This document shows positions 34,636 to 43,900 of a stretch of 64,000 nucleotides of DNA, one piece after another (the stretch's first letter is position 1; each line of letters begins with the position of its first letter). This DNA is from Woeseiaceae bacterium (GTDB lineage: Bacteria; Pseudomonadota; Gammaproteobacteria; Steroidobacterales; Woeseiaceae): contig JAJFKV010000062.1 in assembly GCA_021773055.1 (NCBI GenBank), forward strand, positions 1 through 64,000, given 5' to 3'. The notes under the pieces are model-generated. The model saw only the letters and a program-made list of their open reading frames with translations, did no database searches and was not told the origin of the DNA. The translations under genes were made by a program, and so were the position numbers.

Positions 34636-36459
34636 TTATTGATAGCCGCGTGCCTGCAAGTGAAACAGGTGCGCGTATTGTCCATTCTCAGCCAGTAAGC
34701 TCTCATGCGTGCCGCGCTCGAGTATTTCGCCTTGATGAATCACGACGATTTGCGCTGCCGCGCGAACCGTCGAGAATCGATGCGAGATCAGAATCGTCAT
34801 TTTGCTGCCACTCGCTGTTCTAAAGTGCTCAAACACCTCGGCCTCCGATGATGCGTCCATCGCCGCAGTCGGTTCGTCCAGCACCAGAATATCTGCATCA
34901 CTGCGCATGAAGGCACGCGACAAAGCGATTTTTTGCCATTGGCCACCGGACAGCTCACGGCCGCCTTTAAACCAGCGACCTAATTGTGTCTCGTAACTGT
35001 CGGGCATTTCTTCAATAAACGATGCTGCCAGCCCGGTCGTTGCGGCTGCCTGCCAGCGATCCTTGTCATCGATATGCCGTACATCGCCGGCACCGATGTT
35101 TTCGCCTACCGAGAATTGATATCGTCCAAAGTCCTGAAAAATAACACCGACCCGTTGACGCAGTGCTTCGACACCCCACTCCTGCAAATCAAGTCCATCC
35201 AGCAGAATACGACCTTCGGTAGGATCGTAAAGCCGGGTAAGTAGCTTGATTAAGGTCGTCTTGCCCGATCCATTCTCGCCGACGAGCGCCAGACTTTCCC
35301 CAGGTTTGATCTGCAAGTTGATATTACTGAGTGCTTTATCTTTTGCGCCGGCGTAGGTGAAGGAGACGTTTTCGAACTCCAGCCCGCGTTCGGATTGCGG
35401 CCCCTTAACAGCAATACCATGCCGTGTTGGGACGGGCTGTTCGAGGTATTCGTAAAGATTGGATAGATACAGGTTGTCCTCGTACATCCCGCTGACCGAA
35501 CTCAGTATGGCCGCGACAGCAGACTGTCCCTGCCGAAATAGCACCAGGTACATCGTCATCGCACCCAGCGTGATTGCTCCAGCGATTGTCGTAATGACGA
35601 TCCAGCCATAGGCCGCATAAAGAGCGGCGGTGGAAATTAGTCCGAGCAGGAATCCCCAGCTATCACGCCGAATGGTCAGCTTGCGATCTTCTACAAACAG
35701 TTTGCGAAAAATATCTCTGTATCGCTGCAGTAGTCGTGGGCCGAGCTGAAACAGCTTCACTTCCTTCACGCCGTCTTCACGGGCGATAACCGTTTCGAGG
35801 TACATCTGCATTCGTGTATCGGGCGAGCGCCAGCGAAACAGGCGAAACGCGTCACCGGAGAATTTTGCCTCGGCGAAGAATGATGGCAGACCGGCAGCGA
35901 CCAGGATAACGACGGCCCACGGTGAGAACGCGAATAACAGTACCGAAAAACTGGTTAGAGAGATCGCGTTCTGGACCAGACCAAACGTACGGTTAACGAG
36001 GCTCAAGGGTCGGCTTGAGGCCTCGCGCCTCGCTTGTGTGAGCTTGTCGTAAAACTCTGAGTCTTCGAAGTGAGCGAGTTCGAGTGTCATCGCCTTTTCG
36101 AGGATCATGACATTGACCCGTTGGCCGAGAAGGCCACGCAAAATCGACTGGCTGGCCGAAATGCCACGCTGGGTTGCTGCAACTCCGATGACGACCAGCG
36201 CTTCGAGGCCAACCAGTATTAGTACGCCACGGGCATCCGGACTGGCTGCTTGTGTTGCGGCAACCACACCATCGACAATGAGTTGCCCGATATAAGCGAT
36301 CACCGCCGGCAAAATGCCGCCAACGAGTGTCAACAGCGCGAGCGTTACGGTTAGTCCCCGACTGGTAGTCCACACAAGTTCCAGTGCGCGGCGGCTGTAG
36401 CCGAACACGCCGAGGGCTCTTCGAATGAAACCGGCGTTAGAGTTGTTTGGGTCGGCCAT
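34636..36459 (-). CDS. ABC exporter, fused permease and ATPase
   Basis: 607-residue half-transporter. About six membrane helices fill residues 30-320, then the nucleotide-binding domain with Walker A GENGSGKTT near 395, the signature LSGGQWQK near 500 and Walker B ADILVLDEP near 522, followed by the H-loop ISHRF. It works as a homodimer exporting lipids, peptides or drugs; substrate is not evident. It is the upstream gene of a pair with the rhomboid protease. It diverges from the NTF2-like lipoprotein gene with only 35 bases between starts, so the two promoters must overlap. N-terminal NSNAGFIRRALGVFGYS is a short soluble lead. Confidence 0.9.
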   Translation of the reverse strand: MADPNNSNAGFIRRALGVFGYSRRALELVWTTSRGLTVTLALLTLVGGILPAVIAYIGQLIVDGVVAATQAASPDARGVLILVGLEALVVIGVAATQRGISASQSILRGLLGQRVNVMILEKAMTLELAHFEDSEFYDKLTQARREASSRPLSLVNRTFGLVQNAISLTSFSVLLFAFSPWAVVILVAAGLPSFFAEAKFSGDAFRLFRWRSPDTRMQMYLETVIAREDGVKEVKLFQLGPRLLQRYRDIFRKLFVEDRKLTIRRDSWGFLLGLISTAALYAAYGWIVITTIAGAITLGAMTMYLVLFRQGQSAVAAILSSVSGMYEDNLYLSNLYEYLEQPVPTRHGIAVKGPQSERGLEFENVSFTYAGAKDKALSNINLQIKPGESLALVGENGSGKTTLIKLLTRLYDPTEGRILLDGLDLQEWGVEALRQRVGVIFQDFGRYQFSVGENIGAGDVRHIDDKDRWQAAATTGLAASFIEEMPDSYETQLGRWFKGGRELSGGQWQKIALSRAFMRSDADILVLDEPTAAMDASSEAEVFEHFRTASGSKMTILISHRFSTVRAAAQIVVIHQGEILERGTHESLLAENGQYAHLFHLQARGYQ

Positions 36460-36494
36460 AGGAGCCTAGAATACTTGAAATTAAGGGAACTGAT

Positions 36495-36965
36495 ATGAAG
36501 ATCATGATTGGAAAGACAAGCCTTTTTTGCGTGGCCTTCCTGTTGCTCGCTTGCGAGTCACCAGTGGCAGGCTCAGATGTAGAAGAACTCACTATCGTGC
36601 TGCACGAGTTTCTCGGTGCTGCCGATGAAGAGGGGGCTCACAACCGGTTCTGGGCAGAAGACCTCATCTACACGTCTTCAGACGGATCCCGGTTCGGCAA
36701 GGCCGACATCCTGGCAGGGTTTGATGGGTCCGAGGCAGAGGATGAACCGTCCGAGGATGGCTCATCAATTGTGTACTCCGGCGAAGAGGTTGATATTCGC
36801 GTCTATGGTGACACGGCAATAGTGGCCTTCAAACTCGTAGGTACACCTACGGATAAGTCTGACAATCCGGATGTGCTGTACTATTTCAATACGGGCACCT
36901 TCCTGAAACGCGATGGTGTCTGGCAAGTTGTAGCCTGGCAAGCAACGAAAATTCCGCTGCGGTGA
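36495..36965 (+). CDS. NTF2-like (DUF4440-type) lipoprotein
   Basis: 156-residue exported lipoprotein with lipobox LFCVAFLLLAC followed by a single NTF2-like alpha/beta-cone domain: LHEFLGAADEEGAHNRFWAE at the N-terminus, DLIYTSSDGSRFGKADIL and the closing strands TAIVAFKLVG and WQVVAWQATKIPLR. Such proteins may bind a small ligand or act as a simple hydrolase; no catalytic residues can be assigned. AAGGGA lies six bases before the ATG. It is followed after six bases by the unidentified Cys-rich gene, suggesting a two-gene operon. Confidence 0.78.
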   Translation: MKIMIGKTSLFCVAFLLLACESPVAGSDVEELTIVLHEFLGAADEEGAHNRFWAEDLIYTSSDGSRFGKADILAGFDGSEAEDEPSEDGSSIVYSGEEVDIRVYGDTAIVAFKLVGTPTDKSDNPDVLYYFNTGTFLKRDGVWQVVAWQATKIPLR

Positions 36966-36971
36966 GATCAA

Positions 36972-37787
36972 ATGTCCGGTAACAAGACCCCGCCAGAAAT
37001 GACAGAGATAGGGGCCGACCGCATTTTCACCAAAGCGGAGCCGGTATCCCCACCTGTGGCAACGTTCACAGTGTCCGCGCGCAACAAGCCACGTGACCTG
37101 CCGGTTTATGCCTATCTGAGAAAGAACTACGGCAATCTCGCGCTGAATGAAATCGACAGCCTGTTTGGTTTTGTCGAAAAAAGTACTTTGTATGGTGGCC
37201 GCGGTTTCACAAATCGTGAGTTTTCAGACAGAGATGTTCGACAACTCAATAATGCAGGCATTGGGATTCGAATCCCGATGTCGAATCATTACGTCGAGCG
37301 TGAGGAATACGAGGAAAATCGGCCGTTGCTGAGCAAGTATCACGTGTCCGGAAATTCGGTCATCTGCACCAACGACGACCTGGCGCGCTGGATACGTGAA
37401 GAATTCCCGGACTATAGAATCGACGCCAGTGTTATTAAAAATATCAAAACGCATCGCAAGATTGAGGAGGCAATGAAAATCTATGACTCTGCGGTTTTGC
37501 CCATGCCGGTGAATGAAGACCTCGAATTTCTTGCCGCGATAGAAAATAAAGACAAGATTACTCTGTTCGCGAATGCCGGATGCGCGCTGACCTGTCCGTC
37601 ACGAATCTGCTACGCGTCGATTTCAAAATTCAACAAATTCACGGGCGACGAATTCCAATGCTCACAGCCTCTAAAAGATCGCGAACTGCTGGGCATGGTC
37701 GACTTTCCGCTGCAGCCCTATATCGATCTCGGCTTTCACCGATTCAAGTTGTTGCGAGCCAGACCCGGAGCAATGACAGGGTTCTGA
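36972..37787 (+). CDS. Unidentified protein with a C-terminal Cys cluster
   Basis: 271-residue soluble protein that I do not recognise with confidence. Strand-like segments AGIGIRIPMSNHYV, NSVICTNDDLARWI, DYRIDASVIKNI and KITLFANAGCALTCPSR suggest a TIM-barrel. The C-terminal part has a Cys set (C-x3-C-x4-C, then another Cys about 20 residues on in FQCSQ) suited to an iron-sulphur cluster, somewhat as in U32-peptidase-like UbiU/UbiV proteins. The radical-SAM CxxxCxxC motif is absent. It starts six bases after the NTF2-like lipoprotein and ends just before the tryptophanase gene, which is opposed. No function is assigned. Confidence 0.7.
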   Translation: MSGNKTPPEMTEIGADRIFTKAEPVSPPVATFTVSARNKPRDLPVYAYLRKNYGNLALNEIDSLFGFVEKSTLYGGRGFTNREFSDRDVRQLNNAGIGIRIPMSNHYVEREEYEENRPLLSKYHVSGNSVICTNDDLARWIREEFPDYRIDASVIKNIKTHRKIEEAMKIYDSAVLPMPVNEDLEFLAAIENKDKITLFANAGCALTCPSRICYASISKFNKFTGDEFQCSQPLKDRELLGMVDFPLQPYIDLGFHRFKLLRARPGAMTGF

Positions 37788-37792
37788 TATTT

Positions 37793-39163
37793 TCAGAGCT
37801 GTTCAAACTCCGCCGTGAAATGCCGTAGGTATTTCGGCGCCTTCACGATCTTCATGCCACGTACTTCAGTGCGTCGATTCCAAACAAGGGCGATCGCCTC
37901 GAGTACGTAATCCATGTGGCTTTGCGTATAGACGCGACGGGGAATGGCCAGCCGCAGCAAATCGAGATTCGCTGGCTTTTCTTCGCCACTGTTCGGGTCG
38001 AAGCCAAACATTACGGTACCGATTTCCACGGCACGAATACCCGCCTCAAGGTAGAGTTCTACAGACAACGCCTGACCCGGATACTGGAGTGGCTCTATGT
38101 GTGGCAGGAATCGCCTTGCGTCCAGATAAACCGCATGGCCACCGGCAGGCGAAACAACAGGAATGCCAGACTCCCGCAGGTGCTCAACCACATAGCGGGT
38201 CGATAGCAAGCGGTAGTCAAGATAGTGCTCGTCGAGAACCTCACGCAGTCCAACGGCGATGGCTTCGAGATCACGACCAGCCAAACCGCCGTAGGTTGGA
38301 AAACCCTCGGTCAGTATTAGTATATTGCGCTCTTGCTGCGCCAGATCAGCATCGTTGCTGCACAGGAATCCGCCGATATTGGCGAATGCATCCTTTTTAG
38401 CAGACATCGTGCAGCCATCGGCATAGCTGAACATCTCACGCGCAATATCGACCGTTGGCGTATTCTCGTAGCCAGGTTCATATCGCTTGATAAAGAATGC
38501 GTTTTCCGCAAATCGACAGGCGTCTATATAAAAGGGTATGCCGGCACTCTTCGCAATGCGGCTGATCTCACGGATATTCGCCATGGCCACGGGTTGACCG
38601 CCCGCAGAGTTATTGGTCACCGTCACCATAATGACCGGAATTCGCTCCGCGCCTTTTTCTTTGACGAGCAGTTCCAGCGCTTCGATATCCATGTTGCCCT
38701 TGAACAGGTAGTCGGATTCGACTTCGTCCGACTCCCGGCAGGGAAGGTCTAGTGGCTCGCCGCCGCTAAATTCAATGTTCGCGCGGGTCGTATCAAAATG
38801 GGTGTTGTTCGGCACGATCGAATCGGGTTTAACCAGCATTTGGAACAGAATATGTTCGGCAGCTCGACCTTGATGGGTCGGAACAACCTGTTCAAAACCG
38901 AAAATATCCTGGACGGTATCGCGGAAGCGGTACCAACTCCTGGCACCGGCATAGGACTCATCGCCGCGCATCATTGCAGCCCACGCCTCAGATGACATAG
39001 CACTGGTGCCGGAGTCGGTTAGCAAGTCTATAATGACATCTTCTGCGCGCAGCAGAAACGGATTGAAATGGGCCGCGCGTATTAGCTCTTCGCGTTCGTT
39101 ACGCGTCGTGAGCTTGATAGGCTCGACCATCTTGATTCGAAATGGCTCGATTATCGTCTTCAT
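37793..39163 (-). CDS. tnaA: Tryptophanase (beta-eliminating lyase)
   Basis: 456-residue PLP enzyme cleaving tryptophan to indole, pyruvate and ammonia. The PLP-binding Lys lies in GCTMSAKKDAF, preceded by the FYIDACRFAENA segment. The GIRAVEIGTVMFG block resembles tryptophanase rather than tyrosine phenol-lyase, whose equivalent block reads with MERG. The HMDYVLEAI and LRHFTAEFEQL ends are typical. The ATG at 39163 has AAGGTG six bases upstream; an ATG at 39184 would be a poorer start. A short leader frame precedes it. It diverges from the pyruvate oxidoreductase operon, which could use its pyruvate. Tyrosine phenol-lyase remains possible. Confidence 0.88.
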   Translation of the reverse strand: MKTIIEPFRIKMVEPIKLTTRNEREELIRAAHFNPFLLRAEDVIIDLLTDSGTSAMSSEAWAAMMRGDESYAGARSWYRFRDTVQDIFGFEQVVPTHQGRAAEHILFQMLVKPDSIVPNNTHFDTTRANIEFSGGEPLDLPCRESDEVESDYLFKGNMDIEALELLVKEKGAERIPVIMVTVTNNSAGGQPVAMANIREISRIAKSAGIPFYIDACRFAENAFFIKRYEPGYENTPTVDIAREMFSYADGCTMSAKKDAFANIGGFLCSNDADLAQQERNILILTEGFPTYGGLAGRDLEAIAVGLREVLDEHYLDYRLLSTRYVVEHLRESGIPVVSPAGGHAVYLDARRFLPHIEPLQYPGQALSVELYLEAGIRAVEIGTVMFGFDPNSGEEKPANLDLLRLAIPRRVYTQSHMDYVLEAIALVWNRRTEVRGMKIVKAPKYLRHFTAEFEQL

Positions 39164-39173
39164 GCCAGACACC

Positions 39174-39230
39174 TTATCGACCATGGTTGCGGCAGGCGAT
39201 AAGTAAAACTACTGCGGATTCGAGGGACAT
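39174..39230 (-). CDS. Possible 18-residue leader peptide upstream of tnaA
   Basis: A short frame with AGGGG eight bases before its ATG encodes 18 residues, MSLESAVVLLIACRNHGR, and its TAA stop lies ten bases before the tryptophanase ATG. Enteric tnaA is preceded by a tnaC leader whose stalling at Trp and Pro controls transcription. This peptide has neither residue, so a tnaC mechanism is not supported. It may instead act by translational coupling, or be chance. Confidence 0.3.
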   Translation of the reverse strand: MSLESAVVLLIACRNHGR

Positions 39231-39285
39231 TAGTAATACCCCTGATACCGTGACGTTGCTCCAGCCCTATGATCGTAATGAGATT

Positions 39286-40932
39286 ATGACTTCAAATGAC
39301 CTGACAAAACGCGCTGACTTAACCCGCCACGCTCGCGGTACGGGTGCATTGCGCACACGACGCCCGGCCTATGTGGATTTTCTGCCACCGTGCAACGATG
39401 CCTGTCCTGCGGGTGAAAACATACAGGCCTGGTTAGCGCTGGCGCAGTCGGGTGACTATGAAGCGGCGTGGCGAGAGCTGGTGAGCAATAACCCGATGCC
39501 CTCGATTCATGGCCGAGTTTGCTATCACCCTTGTGAAGACGTCTGCAATCGCGCCTTCACCGATAGTCCTGTCAGTATTCACGCGGTCGAACGATTTCTT
39601 GGTGACCTTGCGCTGGAGCAAGACTGGCAGTTTGAAAAGCCCGGCAAGAGTTCCGGCAAGAAGATTCTGATCGTCGGCGCAGGTCCAAGTGGGCTGTCGG
39701 CCGCTTATCAGCTGGTTCGAATGGGGCACGAAGTCGAGATTCGAGAAGCAGGTCCTGTCGCCGGTGGAATGATTCATTTCGGAATTCCGGCGTACCGGAT
39801 GCCGCGAGATGAACTGCAGGCCGAAGTCCAGCGCATTGAAAATATCGGCGTGAAAATAACGCTGAATCATCGCGTCGACGATATCCTGGCGGAAAAAGAA
39901 GCAGGCGATTTCGACGCGGCTTTTGTAGCCGTCGGTGCGCACATCAGCAAGAAAATCGATATCCCCAACCGGGACGCCGGCAAGATACTGGACGCTGTGA
40001 GTTTCCTGAGTCAGGCGAAAGAGGGTGATCCGCCCAAGCTTGGACGCCGTGTTGCGATCTACGGTGGTGGCAATACCGCAATGGATGCGGCGCGAACGGC
40101 CAAACGACTGGGTGCGACGGAAACGATGATTATTTATCGTCGTGACCGTAGCAGCATGCCCGCGCATGACTTCGAAGCAGCCGAGGCGCTGGAAGAGGGC
40201 ATCAAGATCAACTGGCTGCGTACGATTAAGGAAATTGATCGATCGACATTCAAAGTAGAGGTTATGGCGCTCGATGAAACTGGGCGACCCCAAGCAACCG
40301 GCGAGTTTGAAGAACTGGAAGCGGATTCTCTGATTCTTGCCGTCGGTCAGGATACAGATACCGCGTTTCTCGAATCCGTGCCGGGTATCGAGTTCCAGAG
40401 TGATCACACTGTCATTGTTAGTAACAACATGATGACCGGGTATGAAGGGATATTTGCCGGCGGCGACATGGTGCCCAGCGACCGATCTGTAACTATTGCA
40501 GTGGGCCATGGCAAGCAGGCGGCGCGACATATCGATGCATGGCTCAATGACTCGACGTTCAAGCATGCTGCGCGGGGCGCGTTGATCTCTCACGAAAAGT
40601 TGCAACTGTGGTATCGCACGGCAGCACCGCAGGTGGAGCAGGATCGTCTCCCGGTTGATGATCGTGAGGGCGGATTCGACGAGATTCTGCAAAATCTGTC
40701 GGAGCCGGAGGCACAGTTTGAAGCCAGACGTTGCTTGTCCTGTGGCAATTGCTTCGAATGCGATGGCTGTTACGGGGCCTGCCCGGAGGACGCTGTTATC
40801 AAGCTTGGCCCGGGAAACCGTTATAAATTCGACTTCGACAAATGCACCGGATGCGCGGTCTGTTTTGAGCAATGTCCTTGCCACGCCATCGAGATGAACG
40901 ATGAGCCAGGTATAGAGCAGAAACAGTCATGA
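39286..40932 (+). CDS. GltD-like NAD(P)H/ferredoxin flavoprotein with C-terminal 4Fe-4S domain
   Basis: 548-residue electron-transfer flavoprotein. An N-terminal Cys set (CNDACPAGENI, CYHPCEDVC) forms the GltD-type iron-sulphur region. The FAD fold follows with VGAGPSGLSAAY near residue 130, the NAD(P) fold with GGGNTAMDAARTAKR near 265, and the FAGGDMVPSDRSV motif. The C-terminus adds two ferredoxin-type clusters, CLSCGNCFECDGCYGACP and CTGCAVCFEQCP. Its last four bases overlap nifJ (ATGA), so the two are translationally coupled. Most likely it moves electrons between NifJ and NADP(H). The ATG at 39286 is chosen from similarity to the usual start. Coenzyme preference is inferred. Confidence 0.88.
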   Translation: MTSNDLTKRADLTRHARGTGALRTRRPAYVDFLPPCNDACPAGENIQAWLALAQSGDYEAAWRELVSNNPMPSIHGRVCYHPCEDVCNRAFTDSPVSIHAVERFLGDLALEQDWQFEKPGKSSGKKILIVGAGPSGLSAAYQLVRMGHEVEIREAGPVAGGMIHFGIPAYRMPRDELQAEVQRIENIGVKITLNHRVDDILAEKEAGDFDAAFVAVGAHISKKIDIPNRDAGKILDAVSFLSQAKEGDPPKLGRRVAIYGGGNTAMDAARTAKRLGATETMIIYRRDRSSMPAHDFEAAEALEEGIKINWLRTIKEIDRSTFKVEVMALDETGRPQATGEFEELEADSLILAVGQDTDTAFLESVPGIEFQSDHTVIVSNNMMTGYEGIFAGGDMVPSDRSVTIAVGHGKQAARHIDAWLNDSTFKHAARGALISHEKLQLWYRTAAPQVEQDRLPVDDREGGFDEILQNLSEPEAQFEARRCLSCGNCFECDGCYGACPEDAVIKLGPGNRYKFDFDKCTGCAVCFEQCPCHAIEMNDEPGIEQKQS

Positions 40933-43900
40933 CCGAAAAACGCGCCCTTGAAGGTAACGAAGCGGTTGCCCGCGTTGCGTATGCCGTGAGTGAAGTCTGC
41001 TCAATTTATCCGATTACGCCGTCTTCACCGATGGCCGAATACGCCGACGTATGGGCGGCCGCCGGCAAGGAGAATATCTGGGGGCAGGTACCGGACATTA
41101 TTGAGATGCAAAGCGAAGGTGGTGCCGCGGGTACTGCGCACGGTGCTTTGCAAACGGGCGCAATGACCACGACGTTTACGGCGTCGCAAGGTCTGATGTT
41201 GATGTTGCCGAATATGTATAAAATTGCGGGCGAACTAACGTCAGCGGTATTTCATGTCGCGTCACGTTCACTTGCGGCACAGGCGCTGTCGATCTTTGGT
41301 GATCACCAGGACGTGATGGCGGCACGCACGACGGGCTTTGGATTGCTCGCATCGTCATCAGTACAGGTGGCACAGGATCTTGCGTTGGTATCGCATGCGA
41401 GCACACTTGGGTCCCGTGTTCCGTTCGCACATTTCTTTGATGGATTTCGGACTTCGCACGAGGTGAGCAAGATCGACCTCGTTAGTGTCGATGATATTAA
41501 CGCGATGATCGACTCCAAGCTTGTTTACGAGCATCGCCATCGGGCGTTAAATCCGGACAACCCTTTTATCCGCGGCACCGCGCAGAACCCGGACGTGTAT
41601 TTCCAGGGTCGTGAGAGCGTCAATCGCTTTTACGATGAGACACCCGCAATTGTGCAAAGGTCGATGGACCAATTCGCGGCACTGACCGGTCGTCAGTACA
41701 AGTTGTTCGACTACTACGGTGATCCGAATGCAAAGCGTGTCATCGTGATCATGGGGTCGGGCGCGGATACGGTGCAGCAGACGATAGACGCGTTACCCGA
41801 TTCCGGCTTCGGGATGATTAACGTTCGCTTGTACAGACCTTTTTCAAACGAACACTTACTGGCTGCGATACCCGAGGCGGCGAGCCACCTGGCGGTGCTG
41901 GACCGGACCAAGGAGATCGGCGCCAGTGGCGAACCTCTATATCAGGACGTCATAACAGTTCTCGCCGAAGCGGCCAGTGACGGCAGACGAAATAAGATGC
42001 CTAAAGTGATAGGAGGTCGTTACGGCCTTTCATCCAAGGAATTTACACCGGCCATGGTGAAGGCCGTTTTTGACGAGCTAGGCAAAGATCATCCGAAGAA
42101 TCATTTCACGATCGGTATCAAAGACGACGTCACTCATACGAGTCTCGAATACGATACCGGTTTTCAGATTGAAGGTGATGATGCAACACGTGCATTGTTC
42201 TTCGGCCTGGGATCAGACGGCACCGTGGGTGCGAACAAAAACAGCATCAAGATTATCGGTGAGAGCACCGATCTCCATTGTCAGGGCTACTTTGTTTACG
42301 ACTCCAAGAAATCAGGTTCGCGTACGGTGTCGCATCTCCGGTTTGGCCCGGAGCCGATTCATTCTCCTTACCTGATCCAGTCCGCAAATTTTATCGCTTG
42401 TCACAAGTTCGATCAGGTCAACAAGATCGAGATATTGCAGAATGCGGCGGAAGGCGCTGTCTTCCTGCTCGATAGTCCTTATGCAGCCGACAAGGTCTGG
42501 GATGAGCTTCCCGAGTCAGTACAGCGGATCATTATTGATCGCAATATCAGTTTTCATGTCATCAATGCCACGGAAGTGGCGCGCGATGCTGGCATGGGAA
42601 AACGTATCAATACGATCATGCAGGTGTGCTTTTTTGCGCTCTCGGGCGTGCTGCCACGCGATGAGGCTATTCAGCAAATCAGGAAGGCGATCGAGAAGAG
42701 CTATCGACCAAAAGGCCAGGCTGTTATCGACCAGAACTTCGCTGCGGTTGATGCCGCTCTGGATCACCTTCACGAAGTGACGGTACCGAAAACAGTCAGT
42801 AATGATCGACCCCTCGACGAAGTAGTACCGGCAGACGCACCGAAATTCGTGCAAGAGGTTACGGCGCAGATGATGCGCGGTCATGGTGACGACTTGCCCG
42901 TCAGCAAAATGCCGGTTGATGGTACCTACCCCAGCGCGACTGCGCGCTTTGAAAAAAGCAACGTATCGGATCGGGTGCCGCTTTGGGAGCCCGATCTTTG
43001 CATACAGTGTGGCAATTGCGCTTTCGTATGCCCACACGGTGTTATCCGTGCCAAGTTCTATCACGAGAGCATGCTGGACGACGCTCCTGAGGGCTTTTCG
43101 TCTGCACCCATTAGTGCGCGCGGATTTCCGGAGACACGTTACTCATTGCAGATCTACCAGGAAGATTGCACAGGCTGCAATCTCTGTGTTGATGCTTGTC
43201 CGGTTAAAAGTCCCGACGATGAGAATGTACGCGCGATCAATATGACGGACAAAGCTCCACTGGTGGAGCAGGGTAAGACTGACATTGGATTTTTCGAGTC
43301 TCTGGAATTTAATAATCGTGCAGCAATCGAGTTTTCGTCGATTCGTGGCGTGCAGTTCCTCGAGCCGCTGTTCGAGTTTTCCGGGGCTTGCGCAGGATGC
43401 GGAGAAACTCCCTACGTCAAGCTGCTGTCGCAGCTGTTCGGGCCAAGATTGCTGGTCGCTAACGCCACTGGTTGCTCCTCGATCTATGGCGGTAATCTCC
43501 CGACCACACCCTGGAGCAAGAACTCGGAGGGCAGCGGTCCGGCCTGGTCTAATTCCCTGTTCGAGGATAACGCCGAATTTGGCCTGGGCATGCGAGTTGC
43601 AGCCGATCACCACATGAGGATCGCAAAGCAACTGGTCAGTGACCTGGCACCCGAAATCGGTAACGACGTCGCAGATGCTTTGGTCAATGCCGGGCAGCGC
43701 GTGGGTAGCGAGCTTCGAGCACAACGACATCGCGTCGCCGAGCTGAAGCAAACCTTGCAGAACATTATTCAATCAAACAACAACGAAAAAGCCGTGGCGC
43801 TGTTGTCGGTTGTCGATCACCTGGTTCGCCGCAGCGTCTGGCTGGTCGGTGGCGATGGCTGGGCATATGACATCGGCTCGGGCGGTTTGGATCACGTACT

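Noticed and set aside
37263..37276. GGGATTCGAATCCC resembling a tRNA T-arm
   Set aside because: It is a chance palindrome within the coding frame of the Cys-cluster protein; no acceptor stem, anticodon arm or CCA end is found around it.
39174..39230. A tnaC-type Trp-sensing leader
   Set aside because: The short frame has no Trp or Pro, so only a generic leader remains possible.
39433..40884. Open frame of 483 codons on the minus strand
   Set aside because: It is antisense to the flavoprotein gene with FAD, NAD(P) and ferredoxin motifs, and shows no domain of its own.
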